A stretch of 64,000 bases of DNA from Cryptomeria japonica (taxonomy: Eukaryota; Streptophyta; Pinopsida; Cupressales; Cupressaceae): positions 104,919,796 to 104,983,795 of the forward strand of contig NC_081415.1 in NCBI RefSeq assembly GCF_030272615.1, in the 5' to 3' direction. A program made the position numbers and the translations under genes. Position 1 is the stretch's first letter, and each line of letters begins with the position of its first letter. Positions 12,284 to 24,268 of this stretch are shown in pieces. The notes beneath the pieces are model-generated. The model saw nothing but the letters and a program-made list of their open reading frames with translations. It was not told where the DNA came from and did no database searches.

Positions 12284-12784
12284 TTTACTGGTGTTGATGC
12301 TGTGGAGAAGTTCAGCGAATCAGTCTCATATGACAAGAAACTCTACAAGCATGACATCGATGGTAGCAGAGTTCATTCTTGCCAAACAAGCAAGTAGCTT
12401 TTCTTTTGTCTTATAAAAATGTAGGAAAAAGCATTTAAACATCTTATATGGGTTTGTTGTCACTGTTCTGTTAAACTGGGGAGGAGTGGAAGCTGTGAAT
12501 CTGGATAGATGATCTTAACCATTTCCTAAAAATAAAATGTGGTTTTTATATTCAGTTTTTAGTGTAAGTTCATTTCCACTTCTTTTTTTTGAATTGGGGA
12601 CGATTGCAAACTATAGATTTGGATAGATGATGTCAACCCATTTCATCTTTAAACTTGTACGATTGGAGATCCAGTGAAAAGTATTTGACTAGAATCTTGT
12701 TTCCTGTAAAAACATGGAAGTGTAGAAGCTTTTTCTTTGGAGGATATCTATTGTAGCATTTTATTTTTGAGGGATATTGTTTTT

Positions 12785-12955
12785 AGTTCTATATATACTT
12801 ATAACCTTCACCATCCTAGCAAGGCCACAAATGGGGGGCCTCATCCTTGTACATTGAAAAGCAACATCTACCATGGGACTCAAACTTAGTATCTATCACC
12901 AAATAGCCAATGGATGTACATACTTTTACACCATTCGCCCATGTGCTTGATGTAT
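12785..12955 (-). mobile_element. tRNA-derived SINE-like unit
   Basis: On the minus strand an A-box-like gggcgaatggtgtaaaag is followed about 50 bp later by a B-box-like agtttgagtccc, which matches the pol III consensus GGTTCGANTCC at most positions. Edges are approximate and no target duplication was identified. It sits in the intron of the lyase pseudogene. Confidence 0.45.
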
Positions 12956-12984
12956 TCATTGATTATTCTTATTTTTGGTGCTGA

Positions 12985-13180
12985 AGGGTATCCCCGTGAT
13001 CCCCCAGCCTAGCGCCCATTTTTGAAGTGAGCTGAGGTGAGACTTATCCCTTGGGGTGTGGGTAAGGGCCCGTGCATTACACACACCGTATAAACACTGG
13101 GTTTAGAGTGTCGAACTCGAGACCAATGGGGAGCAAACCCACTGCCCAAGCCAACTTTCCTACCCGTCACGGGCTTTTCA
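12985..13180 (-). mobile_element. tRNA-derived SINE-like unit
   Basis: Read on the minus strand, ttggcttgggcagtgggt (A-box-like) is followed by ggtctcgagttcgacac (B-box-like), with tRNA-like spacing and a GC-rich body of about 130 bp. This is a better match than its neighbour. Edges are approximate. Confidence 0.55.
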
Positions 13181-13283
13181 TCGATCATTCTTATTAATAA
13201 TAGTATTTACCATTTATCTTGATTAAATTCATGGGTATCTTGAGCTTACTTAAGATACAAAGTCTGTTGTAAAGTGTCTTCAA

Positions 13284-14274
13284 CAGAGATTAGAAAATCG
13301 CTCGAAACTCGCCAAACTCGGCGAGTCCGAGTCCGAGACATGCTCACCGAGTCTCTGGAGCTCAGACTTGGACTGGGCCAAGTTTGGCGAGCAAACTCGA
13401 CAAACTCGCCAAACTCGGCGAGTCCTGTGCCTGCGACTCGGCCGACGTCAAGGCCCAAAAAAAGCCAAAAAAAATGCATTTTTTAAAGGGGCGATGCCCC
13501 TTGATGCCGATCGAGTCCCAGGCTACCCCTTGACCCCACCTTGGGGGCGCTGCCCCCAAACCCCCTTTGAAAAATATGGGAGGAAACTGCATTGATAGAA
13601 GTAGGGAAAATTTAACCTCCGAGTCTGACACTGATTGGATCAACCAGGTAGATATAGAGGCTGAGGCTGTAGCCATGGCAGAGGAGGAGCAAAGAGCACG
13701 AGTAGAGACAGGAGATACTGATAGTGACACAGATGTTCCTGATGTTGGTGGGCATGGCATGGTGTCACGGGGAGCGACTATGGCTGCCGAATCATCCAGG
13801 ACCTACCTTAAACGCCTTCGCAACGGGCTAGGGTGAGAGGGTGCACACTCCTCTGAGCCATAGGCTTGTAGTTGTATTTACCTTTGGTATTTGTGTGGAA
13901 CATTTGATGATGATCATATGATGACATGGATTTTTTATTCCACGAGTTTTGTAATATTGTATACGTTTGACAATATTTATATATTTATGTTTGTTATTTC
14001 CTTCAGCTACAATTTGCATTTATGCTAATGTGATTGATGTATACTTGTGAATGTAATCAAATGAGCCAAGTTTGATGATGTTATTGTGTCTTTAAGATGT
14101 ATTCAATAAAGGGTGCATGAAACAAGTTTTAAATCTTTAAAAATCTCTAAATTTCTTGATTTTTTCACTTTCCCGAGTCTAGCCGAGTCTGAAGCCGAGT
14201 CTGACTCCGAGTCCCGAAGCCGAGTCCAATTCGGCCTTGCCGAGTCCGAGCCGAGTCCGAGTCCCGTTTCTTTG
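13284..14274 (+). mobile_element. Non-autonomous hAT-like DNA transposon, 991 bp
   Basis: The left end is CAGAGATTAG and the right end, read inward on the other strand, is CAAAGAAACG. An 8-bp flanking repeat, gtcttcaa (13276-13283) and gtcttcag (14275-14282), matches at 7 of 8 positions, the length typical of hAT elements. Both subterminal regions are crowded with ACTCGGC/GAGTCCGAG motifs on opposite strands, as in hAT subterminal repeats. The body has one short frame (13570-13836) but no transposase core. The strand given is that of the internal frame. Confidence 0.65.
13570..13836 (+). CDS. Short frame in hAT-like element, possible transposase tail
   Basis: The open frame is 88 codons from the ATG at 13570. 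It encodes a hydrophilic, acidic peptide (SESDTDWINQVDIEAEA, then AMAEEEQRARVE and a DTDSDTDVPD stretch). Composition and position resemble the acidic C-terminal tail often found after the hAT dimerisation domain, but no catalytic or dimerisation motif is present. It is probably a relic; its function is unrecognised. Confidence 0.3.
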   Translation, partial: KNMGGNCIDRSRENLTSESDTDWINQVDIEAEAVAMAEEEQRARVETGDTDSDTDVPDVGGHGMVSRGATMAAESSRTYLKRLRNGLG

Positions 14275-14592
14275 GTCTTCAGTGAACAAAGCAGGGAGCT
14301 TTGTTTTGAGATTCTAAATAATTAGATGTCAAAATATAATGTGTTCGCCTAATTATAGTTCAGAGTTAGAGATTTTAAAGTGCAGTTTAAAAATTTGCAA
14401 AACCGTTTTTGTCCATTTGTCTCTTCATTTGTAAACTTCATAGACGACTCCAGGTGGTAAATTGTGAGTTTGTATGGCGTTCTCAGGGTAAAATCTACCA
14501 AAACATATATGCATGGAACTTCATGCATTAAGAATAGGCTTGTTTAGGTTGTGGCTATTCAAACCTGTGCATGATTCAGAGCTCTATGTGGC

Positions 14593-15590
14593 ATACCTTC
14601 TGAAAATCTGAATCATCATCCTTGTTCTTGTATATTAACACATGTGATTGGTTGTCACTGTTTATTCAGATGTTAGCAGAGTTATGCTTGGAGTGCTTAA
14701 ATTTCTTCTGTTTTGGATTAATGTTGCTGCAAGCCTTGATAATTTTGTCTGTATTTCTTGTATAAGGATTCTCTGGGAGGTGCTTGAACTTGATTGTAGG
14801 TTAAAATTTGTGCATCTCGTTCTTGGTAGTTGAGTTTCTTTCTTTATCTCTAGAATGATTGCATTCATTTAATAGTGGATGTTTGAGTTTTTTCTGCAGA
14901 CTAGTAATGTGTTTTGTTTTTTGATGATACAGGGTCTTATAACTGCAGAGGATAGAGATGCTATACCAAAAGGTCTAGCTGAAATTCAGAGAAATACTGA
15001 AAGTGGAAAATTTACTTGGAGAGCTGATAGAGAAGATGTTCATATGAACATAGAACCAACCTTGACAGATTTAATTGGAGAGCCAGCAAAAATACCTTTT
15101 GAAAATCTGAATCATCTTCCTTGTTCTTGTATATTAACACAGGTGATTGGTTGTCACTGTTTATTTAGATGTTAGCAGAGTTATGCTTGGAGTGCTTAAA
15201 TTTCTTCTGTTTTGGATTAATGTTGCTGCAGGCCTTGATAATTGTCTGTATTTATTTGTATAAGGATTCTGTGGGAGGTGCTTGAACTTGATTGCAGGTT
15301 AAGATTTGTGCATCTCGTTCTTGGTAGTTGAGTTTTTTTCTTTATCTCTAGAATGTTTGCATTCATTTAATAGCGGATGTTTGAGTTTTTTGTGCAGACT
15401 AGTAATGTGTTTTGTTTATTGATGATACAGGGTCTTATAACTGCAGAGGATAGAGATGCTATACTAAAAGGTCTAGCTGAAGTTCAGAGAAATATTGAAA
15501 GTGGAAAATTTACTTGGAGAGCTGATAGAGAAGATGTTCATATGAACGTAGAAGCAGCCTTGACAGATTTGATTGGAGAGCCAGCAAAAA
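14593..15590 (+). repeat. 499-bp tandem duplication spanning a lyase exon
   Basis: The unit 14593-15091 is repeated at 15092-15590; both start atacctt(c/t)tgaaaatctgaa. Each contains the end of an intron and the exon beginning GLITAEDRD. The breakpoint lies inside the exon, so the first copy is cut off after GEPAK and only the second continues. Substitutions between copies include non-synonymous ones (for example AIPKGL against AILKGL), consistent with decay after duplication. Confidence 0.9.
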
Positions 15591-15734
15591 AGCTTCATAC
15601 TGCAAGATGTCGAAATGATCAAGTTTGTACTGATGTGCGCTTATGGTACCAGGACGCCATTGATCAAATTCTAGGATGCATAAACCACCTTCAGTTTAAC
15701 TACCTGAATATTCATTTATCTGGACCTGTAACAT

Positions 15735-18700
15735 GTAAGTTTCAGTTATTATCTTTGAAAGTACACATGTACACATACATTTTATAATAAAAATGGTGTA
15801 GCATGATGATGCGGTGTATCTACAGCACATTATGCTAGAATGCCATCTACATGAAACACAAGATTACTCCTCAGAAGACCAATGGAGACATACAGGTCTT
15901 AGGAGACGCACATGTAAGACACTACCATCATGCTGCACCATTTTTATTAGAGCATGTCTAAATAGTCTCAAAGAACTCTTACAGAAATGGCTTTGAATAT
16001 ATTCTTTATTGTTATAATATGAGGATCTTAGTTTTCCATGGTGAAGGGTCTTTGGTAGCCAACATGGGTAAAAACTAAAATCTCTTGCCACACAACTTAT
16101 AAAACATACACATATATTCCTGAGTGACAAGTGTCTGCACCATATCAACACGATTGCCATTTTATCTATATTGGATATTTGATTTGTCTTAAGTAATGGT
16201 CCTTTGGGTTCGTCAATGCATCTGTGCAACCTTATCATTATCACTCTAAACATAGTTTCCTCCATAAAATATCCCTTATGTATAGTCTATATTTTAGCCA
16301 TTAGTAAGAGGTAAAATCTATGAAAGAGTAGGTGAAATGGGAAGAGAGTCGAAATATGCTTATAGTGTGCGTATTGATTTTTTAGCATAAAAACTTGTAA
16401 ACATTTTTATAAAGTTGGGGATATTCCCTCTTTGGGTCTAGAGAAGATGCAACTAAAATTTATCCAATTTACTCATTGTTCTAGTGCCAGTCTACCATTT
16501 TTTTGAAGTCTTTATTTGGAAGGCCACAAGTTCTGATTTCTAATGAAAAATGAGCACTGCTTGTGAAGTCTGATATATTGAGCGATTTTTTTGACTGGTA
16601 ACAGTCTATATCTGGGATTAAAAATGAAGTAGCTATGGTACCAATGATGGTTTATGGAATCGTAAGAGTTTAATTGTTTCATGTTACTTGCGCTTGTGAT
16701 GGTTATGTACCAGTTTGCATACACCTGGAGGAAATTGTCATTGATGAATTGAATGCTAGAAATAAGGGCACTATGGTTACTTGGGGAAATTATCTTTAGG
16801 AGTGATCGTTTGGCTTTGAATTGAGAGATTGCCAGTCTTAGATGGTGCTGTTAATTACTACAAAACTGTTGAAAATGTTTGCCAAGGCCTATGTCCTGTT
16901 TCTCATGCTAAATTGCTTGGGGCTACAATCGTCTCTTTTGTAACTCTCTATGATCTAGATCAACCTGTCCATCTCAGCAAAATTACAATTTATTTCAAAC
17001 CTTAGTAATACTCTAAAATGAAGATGAAATGAGTGACGGTCGATGACAAATGCCTTAATGAATAATGTACTTCCCTTATTCAAATTCAGACAGTCATTCT
17101 GTAAAACTCTCACAGGGGTGGGAGACATCCCTTTGATAAAATTATAGGATGTCCTTTTCCATTTTATCAGTGGCAGCTTACCTTAGGGTCAAATTTTCTT
17201 TAAGAGAATATTTCTAATTTTGAAACTTGGAGAGCTTTTATTTCTTATTCTTTCCTTTCCATTTTTTTTAATTAACAGCAAAGCCTCGTGGCCCCAGAAT
17301 CTTTGTAATCAATCAGGGGTGAATGCTTTACTCTATAGGAGAAAGGTGAATTACTTAAATAATAACTTATAAGCTAATGCCTTTAATCATGTATGACAAC
17401 CATATCATGAGCCAGGGAGTTCGTAGATATCTCTTTGAATTATGGCTTAGGACTGTCACTAAACATTTTCTAGATCTGCCATGAGCCTTCTATTTTGACT
17501 GCGGCATCTATCTTGAATGATATTTGTTTTTAGACTGTCCTACACATTGCTTTCTCTTTTTTTTTTTGGATTGCATTATGACCTGGCTGGTATTTGACTG
17601 TCTCTGTCTATTTGAGAAACATATTCATCATGTATGAAGGGTTTTGTGAGTGTCTATCCCTTTGTGATGCTCTTCACTATCTTGGCCGCTATCAAGAAGT
17701 GTTTGAGTTGTGTCCTTTGATTTGTTTAGACTGCTTAGGAAGGGTTCAGGAACTTTGATCGTTCCTTGTTGAAGCTCTATATGCTGTTCTTAAGAATCCT
17801 ATCATAACCTTGGCGGGACAAGGCTATAACAGCCAACATGGCCTTTCTTCCAATACAGATTGAACTTTGTCAACATTTTGGAAAAGAACACACCCACATA
17901 TATCATGCTTTGTTACTCTTTACATACAAACCTCTAACCTCTTCTTCTGAAGACTTTACTTCTTGATGTTGTCCTCTTCTCTTAGATGGGATTTTGGTTG
18001 TACTAAATACCTATGTCTTGGTAGCTCTGTCTTATCACTACCTCTATGTTTTCTTCAAAACTTTGGCCTTTGGAATGATCTCTGAATCATAGTCTCTATT
18101 ATTTATTATGATGCTCACAAGGGTACCTATGTTGCTTGATCCTCTTCTATTCATTCTCACTGTTTTTGATATTAAAAGCAACCAAAAAACAAGGGGGCTG
18201 ACCCATAGGAACAATAAGGAGAACAGTGGCAGGACCACTGTCTGCATATAATCAGTAGAGCTACAGCCTTTTGCCTCTATCAACAACAATTATCATTCTA
18301 CGAGAGTTTAGCAGAAATAAAGCAGTAATAAACAGAGTTTTAGGCATTTGCCACGCAGGGCAATAAACATAGAAATTCAAACAAAAATATAGAATTTTAT
18401 CATTCATTCTCACTGTTGAGGACTGTCTATTTTGGCATTTGCAAAACCCTCTTGAACCTCTGTTTTCTTCTTTTGATGTTTATACTTGACCATACTTGTC
18501 TATATGCTGTAACAAAATACAATCCCTGTGCTCTCTCTAGGGTTATACTTTCTTTCAATATTATCACAAAAACTTGAATCACACCTACCATTAACAATGG
18601 CAATAGATTGTCTTTTTATGGCTTTTCTGTGTGTTGCCCTAATCTATTGTTTTGGGTCTTTTTAACTGCCATTGCGTCTCTTTTTGGTGATCTTGTAAGC

Positions 18701-20104
18701 ATGGTATATTTAAATGGATGCTATATTTCTTGAGTAATCATTACCCTAATCAAGAGGAGACAAGACATTGCTCTAGGCATGAATACTTAGATATCTGCCA
18801 TTTCTTCACTTGTCATCATTTCATTCTTGACTAGATTTATGTACTGTTGTAGTGAAATGGAACTTCTCTATTTCGACCCTTCAAGATGAATGCGCATTAT
18901 AATCACAATAAAAATGGATAGAGGCTTTCCCACTACAATGTCTTTATAATAGAATTTATTAATATAAAATCCATGTTCACTACCTCACTCACTTTCTCAA
19001 AAAACCTCTTCATTCTCAAGAGTTTGAACATGTACATATTAATAAACATTTTCATTATATACCCTTTTTTTCTTATTGTGTGCTTTTTGTATATGCTTTT
19101 CAAATGATTTTCAAAATAGGTTTCTTTACACCCTTTCTGGTGACAAAATTTAAAATCCTTATCTTCTTGTTATAAATAAGTTCATATTATAAATTTAAAT
19201 TCTCCAACATCATAATATATATATTGCAATGTGATCTCATTTTCAATGGTGCAACCATTTTTTTAATCATTAAAACAACATTTAACTCTTACTATAATTG
19301 CCATTTAAATACAACAATCAATTTTCCCTATTTCCAATTAAAAAAAATGTATTCTCGACATAGGCATTTTTATAATATGGTTCACTACTTTATTTATGTA
19401 CAACATCACTTATATAAGCCTTCATCTCCAATGTATGCTACGCAACTAATCTCTACATACAATGTTATTTTATTCCATACACTAAATTAATATAATTTTC
19501 ATCACATTTTCCCTGAACTAAATGTTCTTGCAAGAGTCACAACACTTAATTTTACCGTCCTCTAACTCTGTGCTTTCCTTTACCCCACATGTATTACAAA
19601 TAAATCACTCTTACCATCACAAACGCATAGTAAAACCAAATAAAGTTAATACTAATACTAACATTATAATGCATATAAAGTTAATCAAGTTATAATATAA
19701 CAAACAAGTTTGCTAAAATCTAATAATATCTGATATTAAAACTTATTTACAATGCTTTCTCCATTTAAAAAATCAATAGAAGATTGCACAAATGTAATGC
19801 TCTTCCTCTACCAAAAAAAATTATATAACAGTGATATTCCACTCTAAATAGCATTTTACTTAGCAAAGTTTTATTCCACTCATAAACTTAACTAATTTAA
19901 ATTTTATTCATCTAACTCTTTCTCCAAAAATTAAAAAAAACCACATTTTACAATAATACTACTATTATAATGCATATAAAGAAAAAGAAAATTGCATTAA
20001 AGTGCATATATAAAACTACGCTATTCTTCCCAATATTCACTCCTCCCTTTGAAAAAACCCTGCCTGTCGGCTTTCCGTTGCATGCACATAATGTGCAATT
20101 GCTA
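15735..20104. other. Unassigned DNA, 4.4 kb
   Basis: I could not recognise genes, element ends or RNA genes. A good splice donor (gtaagt at 15735) follows the last lyase exon piece, but no later lyase exon was recognised. A 60-codon plus frame at 15814 does not resemble the enzyme. The part from 18.9 to 20.1 kb is very AT-rich. Confidence 0.4.
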
Positions 20105-22257
20105 GTAAGTAGTGGTATGTAGATCTTGAAAAAACCACATGCCAAGAAAAAGATTTAGGCTGAAAAGACATGAAAAAAGCGACAATCCTAGTATAGATAG
20201 TTTGATCTTTTGGACAAAACTAGAATAGATGTTTGAGAGATTCCTAATGACCACAATATGGATATTGAGATTCTTAAATTCTAAAATGGGTGAATCTAGA
20301 GTCAACTAGAAGACCTTGAAAAAAGTACAAGCAAAATGAACAAGTTTTGGCTCAAAAATAGCCAACCAAATAGTATGGAAGCTATGTTACCAAACCATTA
20401 ACAAAGATTGCAATAGCCATCTCTAATTTAAAAAAGGCACCATAGGTAAATGAAGTGAAGACCAAGAATAGCCTTGGTGAGACTTATAATTTTGTGCATT
20501 TCCAATATTTTCACCATGGTTTGAAAGATTGAACACCAATTTTGTGAGAAATATCTAAAGGAACAAAGTCAATCACTCCTTCAAAAGTTTCACATCCTAA
20601 TTAGATATATGAAAATTTGCTTTGACATCATGCCAAGTTAAAAAAACATTTGGGTCACTTTGGAAAAAAGATTTAGAAGGGTCTTATCCCCCTTCTGAAA
20701 AACCTCAATGCATAAAACCAAAGAGTCTTAGCTAGAGGATGGTCCCACCAATGTAAAATGGGGGACCATCAAATAGTTTTTTGATTAACAGAAATCCCAT
20801 CGTAGAAGTTGATGACATTTAAAACAAGCCAAGGCTTGATGGCATCCCAAGCTCTTCAAATGCTTCCCATCATGAAAGTCACTTTAAGTCATTATAATAA
20901 GGATATGAAGTCTAATCCTCTTCCAAGCATGCCTCCTAGAAGGGGCACTAGAAGAAATGCAATGGTGAGCCAAGTTTTCCATGCATCGCTACCTTCTAAA
21001 GCTTGAATGCTCCATTTGGCACATGAAACCAAACTTTTTCACTTGATGGAAATCAATCCCAAACCTTCAAGTTCACGAGGAATACAACATTACTGTCTTG
21101 TCAACAAAGGAAACCAAAGAAATTCTCTAAGAAGTTTTCCAAGCTTTAGGTAAGAGGCTTTAGAAGGGACTGAATAGGAAGAATAATAAATTAGCATGCC
21201 AAGATCTTAAAACAAAAAGCTTAAGTAACCTAGTATGCCAATTTCTTCTCAATTTTGGCTAAGAAAAACTTGCCATAAAGTAATTAGAGAAGCTTGACAA
21301 GCAAGAGGTAAACCAAAAAATATAATATTTTTTCATGTTCAATCCATTTTCACCCCAAAAAATCAAGTTAGGAAGGCTTTGGTAGAAAAGATTGTCTTTA
21401 ACATGGGGTTATCTGCCATTGAATGCTAGAGATTGAAGCTTTGCAAAAAATATTCAGACAATGAAAAGCTTGATTCATATAATTCTTATTTTAAAAGAGT
21501 GAGAAAGGAATAATTAATAAAATAGTCATTCACTAATTGAGTCGTGAAATCAAGTACAAAGACACCTTTAAGCACCTCCTAGAAACAAAATAGGCCAAAA
21601 AATATCTAAAACCTTTTACAACAAGCACATCAAGCGTAGGGGCTAAAGGACACCCTTGGTGGATAGACTTGAAGAGGATGAAAGCATTGTATTGATGATC
21701 ATTCCTAGTGAAACATGCTATAACACCAGAAAAAAAACATGTGAAAAAATTGCACAAAATATGGGCCAAATCCTAAAGCTTGAATCATAACAAGGATAAA
21801 TGGCCACTCAATGTAGTCATAAGCTTTAGCAAAGACAATTTTGATTAAAATAGCTTCCTAATTAGATTGTCAGGCCCATTCTATACCTTATTAGATCACA
21901 ATAATATTATCCATAATATATTTGGATTTAATAAAGCCTATTTGTTCAAGAATCACAATATGAAGATGACACAACTCCAATGCAAGAGCCTTGGCTATGA
22001 TCTTATATGAAACGATAAGCAAAGCGACGAGCCTCTAGTTGTAGATATCCCTAGGGTCGCCAAACTTAGGTATGAATTTAATTATTACTTTGTTAACAAT
22101 TCCCCTAATGATTTAGAATGAATGAATTCAAGATAAAATTTATGAAGATCCTTGCCAATAGAGTTTGAGAGCGTCTAGTAAAACTTTCTAAGAAGCCTGC
22201 CACAAATAAAGGCTTTGCCATTGGCCATAATAAAATATCTTCATTGAGATTAGTAAA
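20105..22257 (-). pseudogene. LINE (L1-type) ORF2 pseudogene, reverse transcriptase to zinc-binding end
   Basis: Reading down the minus strand in shifting frames gives the landmarks of a plant LINE ORF2. These are SYKIIAKALALEL and EQIGFIKSKYIMDNIIV (about 21.9-22.05 kb), KAYDYIEWPFILVMIQALGF (about 21.78-21.84 kb), SIHQGCPLAPTL (about 21.63-21.67 kb; the family has RQGCPLAP), then SKASYLKLGKLLREFLW and CAKWSIQALEG (about 21.0-21.2 kb). Near 20.2-20.3 kb come PYCGH and ESLKHLF, typical of the C-terminal RT zinc-binding domain. The FADD catalytic motif is no longer readable. Many stops and frameshifts make it dead. Element E interrupts it at 22257; the first bases beyond E (from 60226) continue the reading frame for a short way. 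Confidence 0.8.
22253..22257. repeat. Left target duplication of element E (imperfect)
   Basis: gtaaa here corresponds to gtaga at 60221-60225 (4 of 5 bases). Removing E and one copy restores a LINE reading frame (INNSTNLNEDILLW), which supports the pairing. If the LTR instead ended at the canonical tca (60218) the match would fail, so this call is tentative. Confidence 0.5.
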
Positions 22258-23463
22258 TGTTGGCATTTGACTGAACCATTAAAGACTGTTGGTGATATGC
22301 AACCGGTAAATGATTGATTGGTGAATGTGATGAAGAGATTGAGATTCATGTTTGATGACTAAGTCTTGTGTTGTCATTGATGACAACAATGTTTTTGTTG
22401 TCATCTAAGTCTTGGAAGCCAACCGGTAAGGTTTAACCAGTACATAAGACAGTTTAGCAGAGAATCGGTAATTAGGACTTCAACCGGTAAACTATGAACA
22501 GAGTTGCATTCCAACAACTCGTACAGGCGATTCATGAAGAGTTGGATGATGCGATTTTAAAATAATGATGGAGACAGGTATTTGGAGCTATGTTCATAAC
22601 CACATTGGTGGATTCAACCGGACAAGTGAGATTTGATGTACAGAGCAAACATTCTGATGAACACTCAACTGGTAGTGATAAAGTCACTTAAATCAGTAAA
22701 ATGACACATGTTTTTGATTTCTTATGTCGGTGGCCGACATAATTAAAGCGTGTATTGCAAGAATGTCTAGATTCATTAAACCTAGGAAATTGTTCCAAGG
22801 TTGTAGCCGACTAAAGTTGATGCCTATAAAAATGTGATGAGTTATGAGATAGATATGTGTATGTGAGTGAGATCGAAGGCAAATTTTGAGATTTTGATTA
22901 TGCGGTGATTAGTGAAGCTCTGTATGAATGTATTGTTGAAGTTTTGAGGATTTGAAGCGGATCTGATTAGACATTAAGGTGTTACATGAAAATCATTTGA
23001 CTGTTGTTTCCCTAACAGTTTGCAACAGTAAAATCCCCTAACCGGCTAGGTCCTAACAGACCATAAATTGTAAATCCCCTAATAGGGTAGCTCTATATTA
23101 GAGTGTTAAATCCTCTTGTGAGGTTGATCCTAATAGGGCTTATAATTTAAATCCCTTAACCGAGTGATTCCTAATTGGGTCTACTCCTAACAGGGCATAT
23201 TTGTAAGACCTTAACCGGTCAAGATTTCTATTATGCAGATAGTGAATCTTGTGGATATTAACTCCCACTATGGTTTTTCCCTTTTGGGTTTCCACGTATA
23301 AATCTCTTGTGTTATGTGGAATTTGTTTTACTGGACATTAACTTATGTGGTGATATTCCTCTTATGCTTGTTAAGTTTTAAGTCGTTTAAGCTGGTGATC
23401 AGATTCATATTGTTTTTGCTTGCATTGATTCACCCCCCCTCTCAGTGCCTTATAAGTTTATCA
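22258..23463 (+). repeat. 5' LTR of element E
   Basis: It begins TGTTGGCATTTGACTG and ends GTTTATCA. It matches 58996-60218 along its whole length with scattered substitutions. A candidate TATA box (cctataaaaatg, near 22822) is altered in the other copy (cctattaaaatg). The first 450 bp hold many AACCGGTAA-like words. From about 23000 to 23230 there is a degenerate array of phrases such as aatcccctaacaggg and gaccttaaccgg. Confidence 0.85.
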
Positions 23464-23465
23464 AT

Positions 23466-23479
23466 TGGTGTCAGAGAGA
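23466..23479 (+). promoter_or_regulatory. Primer-binding site of element E
   Basis: tggtgtcagagaga, two bases after the 5' LTR, resembles TGGTATCAGAGC, the common plant primer site complementary to initiator tRNA-Met, with an A-to-G change and a diverged tail. Confidence 0.7.
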
Positions 23480-23953
23480 ACCTTCTTTGAGGCTTAACCG
23501 CTTGAGAAGGATTCCTAAGGCAGACATGGAGGATATGAGTTATAGAGAGATGTCTAATAAACTTGCAGAAACTGAGGAAGCCCTAGAAACATTGAGAGGT
23601 AAGTACAAAGATTCACTTAGTAAGAGAAGAGAGCTAACTGAACAACTGTTGGAGGTTTCTAAAGCAGTTCTTCTAATGAAGCAAACATAGGTGTATTGCT
23701 TGATGAGGTGGAGAAACTAAATGATGAGAAGTCTAACCTAAGGAGAGAGCTTGAAGCCCTTACAATCTAGATGAGTCGGGAACTTGAAGCAAGGAGGGAA
23801 GAAGAAGACAAGATCAAAGAGAAAGATCATGACATCTTTAAGATAAATCGGGAAAATGGAACTCCATATGCACACTGGCATGAGGAAAAAGAAGAAAAAG
23901 AAGAGATAAAGGAAAAATTGGATATGGCAATGCCTATTGGAGAGACTCTTCTG

Positions 23954-23958
23954 AAAAG
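23954..23958. repeat. Left target duplication of element C
   Basis: aaaag precedes the LTR and is matched exactly by aaaag at 54680-54684 after the distal LTR. Confidence 0.9.
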
Positions 23959-24268
23959 TGTGAGATTTTGCCAAGATCTAGAGGCAATGGAAAACACAAA
24001 TAAGAGAACAAAATAGATGATAGAAATAAACTGTATTCTATCAGTATACAAATGATGATCAACTGTATCATTACAAGATGTTCAATGAATGCCCGTACAA
24101 ACAATGTAGATGAGCCTTCTTAAATAGGCAAGGCTATATGGATATGTGAGCACACAAACATGACATGTGGCTCAATAAGAAACAAGGGTAGGTAGGAAAT
24201 AGGTGTGGTAGGTATGAGAAACAATATAATATTCCACATGAGGTGGAATGTAAAAACAAGATAAGATC
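23959..24268 (-). repeat. 3' LTR of element C, part 1
   Basis: This is the first 310 bp (plus-strand order) of the LTR that G split; the remainder is 52556-52711. It matches 54213-54523 with point differences. The TATA-like ttatatagg seen in the intact copy reads ttaaatagg here (near 24119). Confidence 0.9.
24264..24268. repeat. Left target duplication of element G
   Basis: agatc here is matched exactly by agatc at 52551-52555. The intact LTR of C near 54520 has the same sequence uninterrupted (ataagatcaacaccataaaa). Confidence 0.97.

Larger units (their letters stand above)
12284..15734 (+). pseudogene. ASL: Argininosuccinate lyase pseudogene, 5' part
   Basis: Argininosuccinate lyase splits argininosuccinate into arginine and fumarate, the last step of arginine synthesis (plastid in plants). 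Three exon pieces are visible. Exon 12284-12393 encodes VEKFSESVSYDKKLYKHDI, then appears to have lost four bases relative to the family (around the usual HASMLAKQ), which shifts the frame. Exon 14933-15091 starts GLITAEDRDAIPKGL and stops at a duplication breakpoint after GEPAK. Exon 15431-15734 repeats it and continues through LTDLIGEPAKKLHTA and RNDQVCTDVRLW; the family's ARSRNDQV reads ARCRNDQV here. The later exons, including GYTHLQ and the GSSxMPxKxN signature with the catalytic serine, were not found. The large intron holds two SINE-like units and a hAT-like element. This is a truncated, non-functional copy; a working paralogue elsewhere is likely. Confidence 0.85.

Noticed and set aside
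15814-15996. Further argininosuccinate lyase exon downstream of the last clear one
   Set aside because: The translation does not show GYTHLQ, QRAQP or any later lyase motif.
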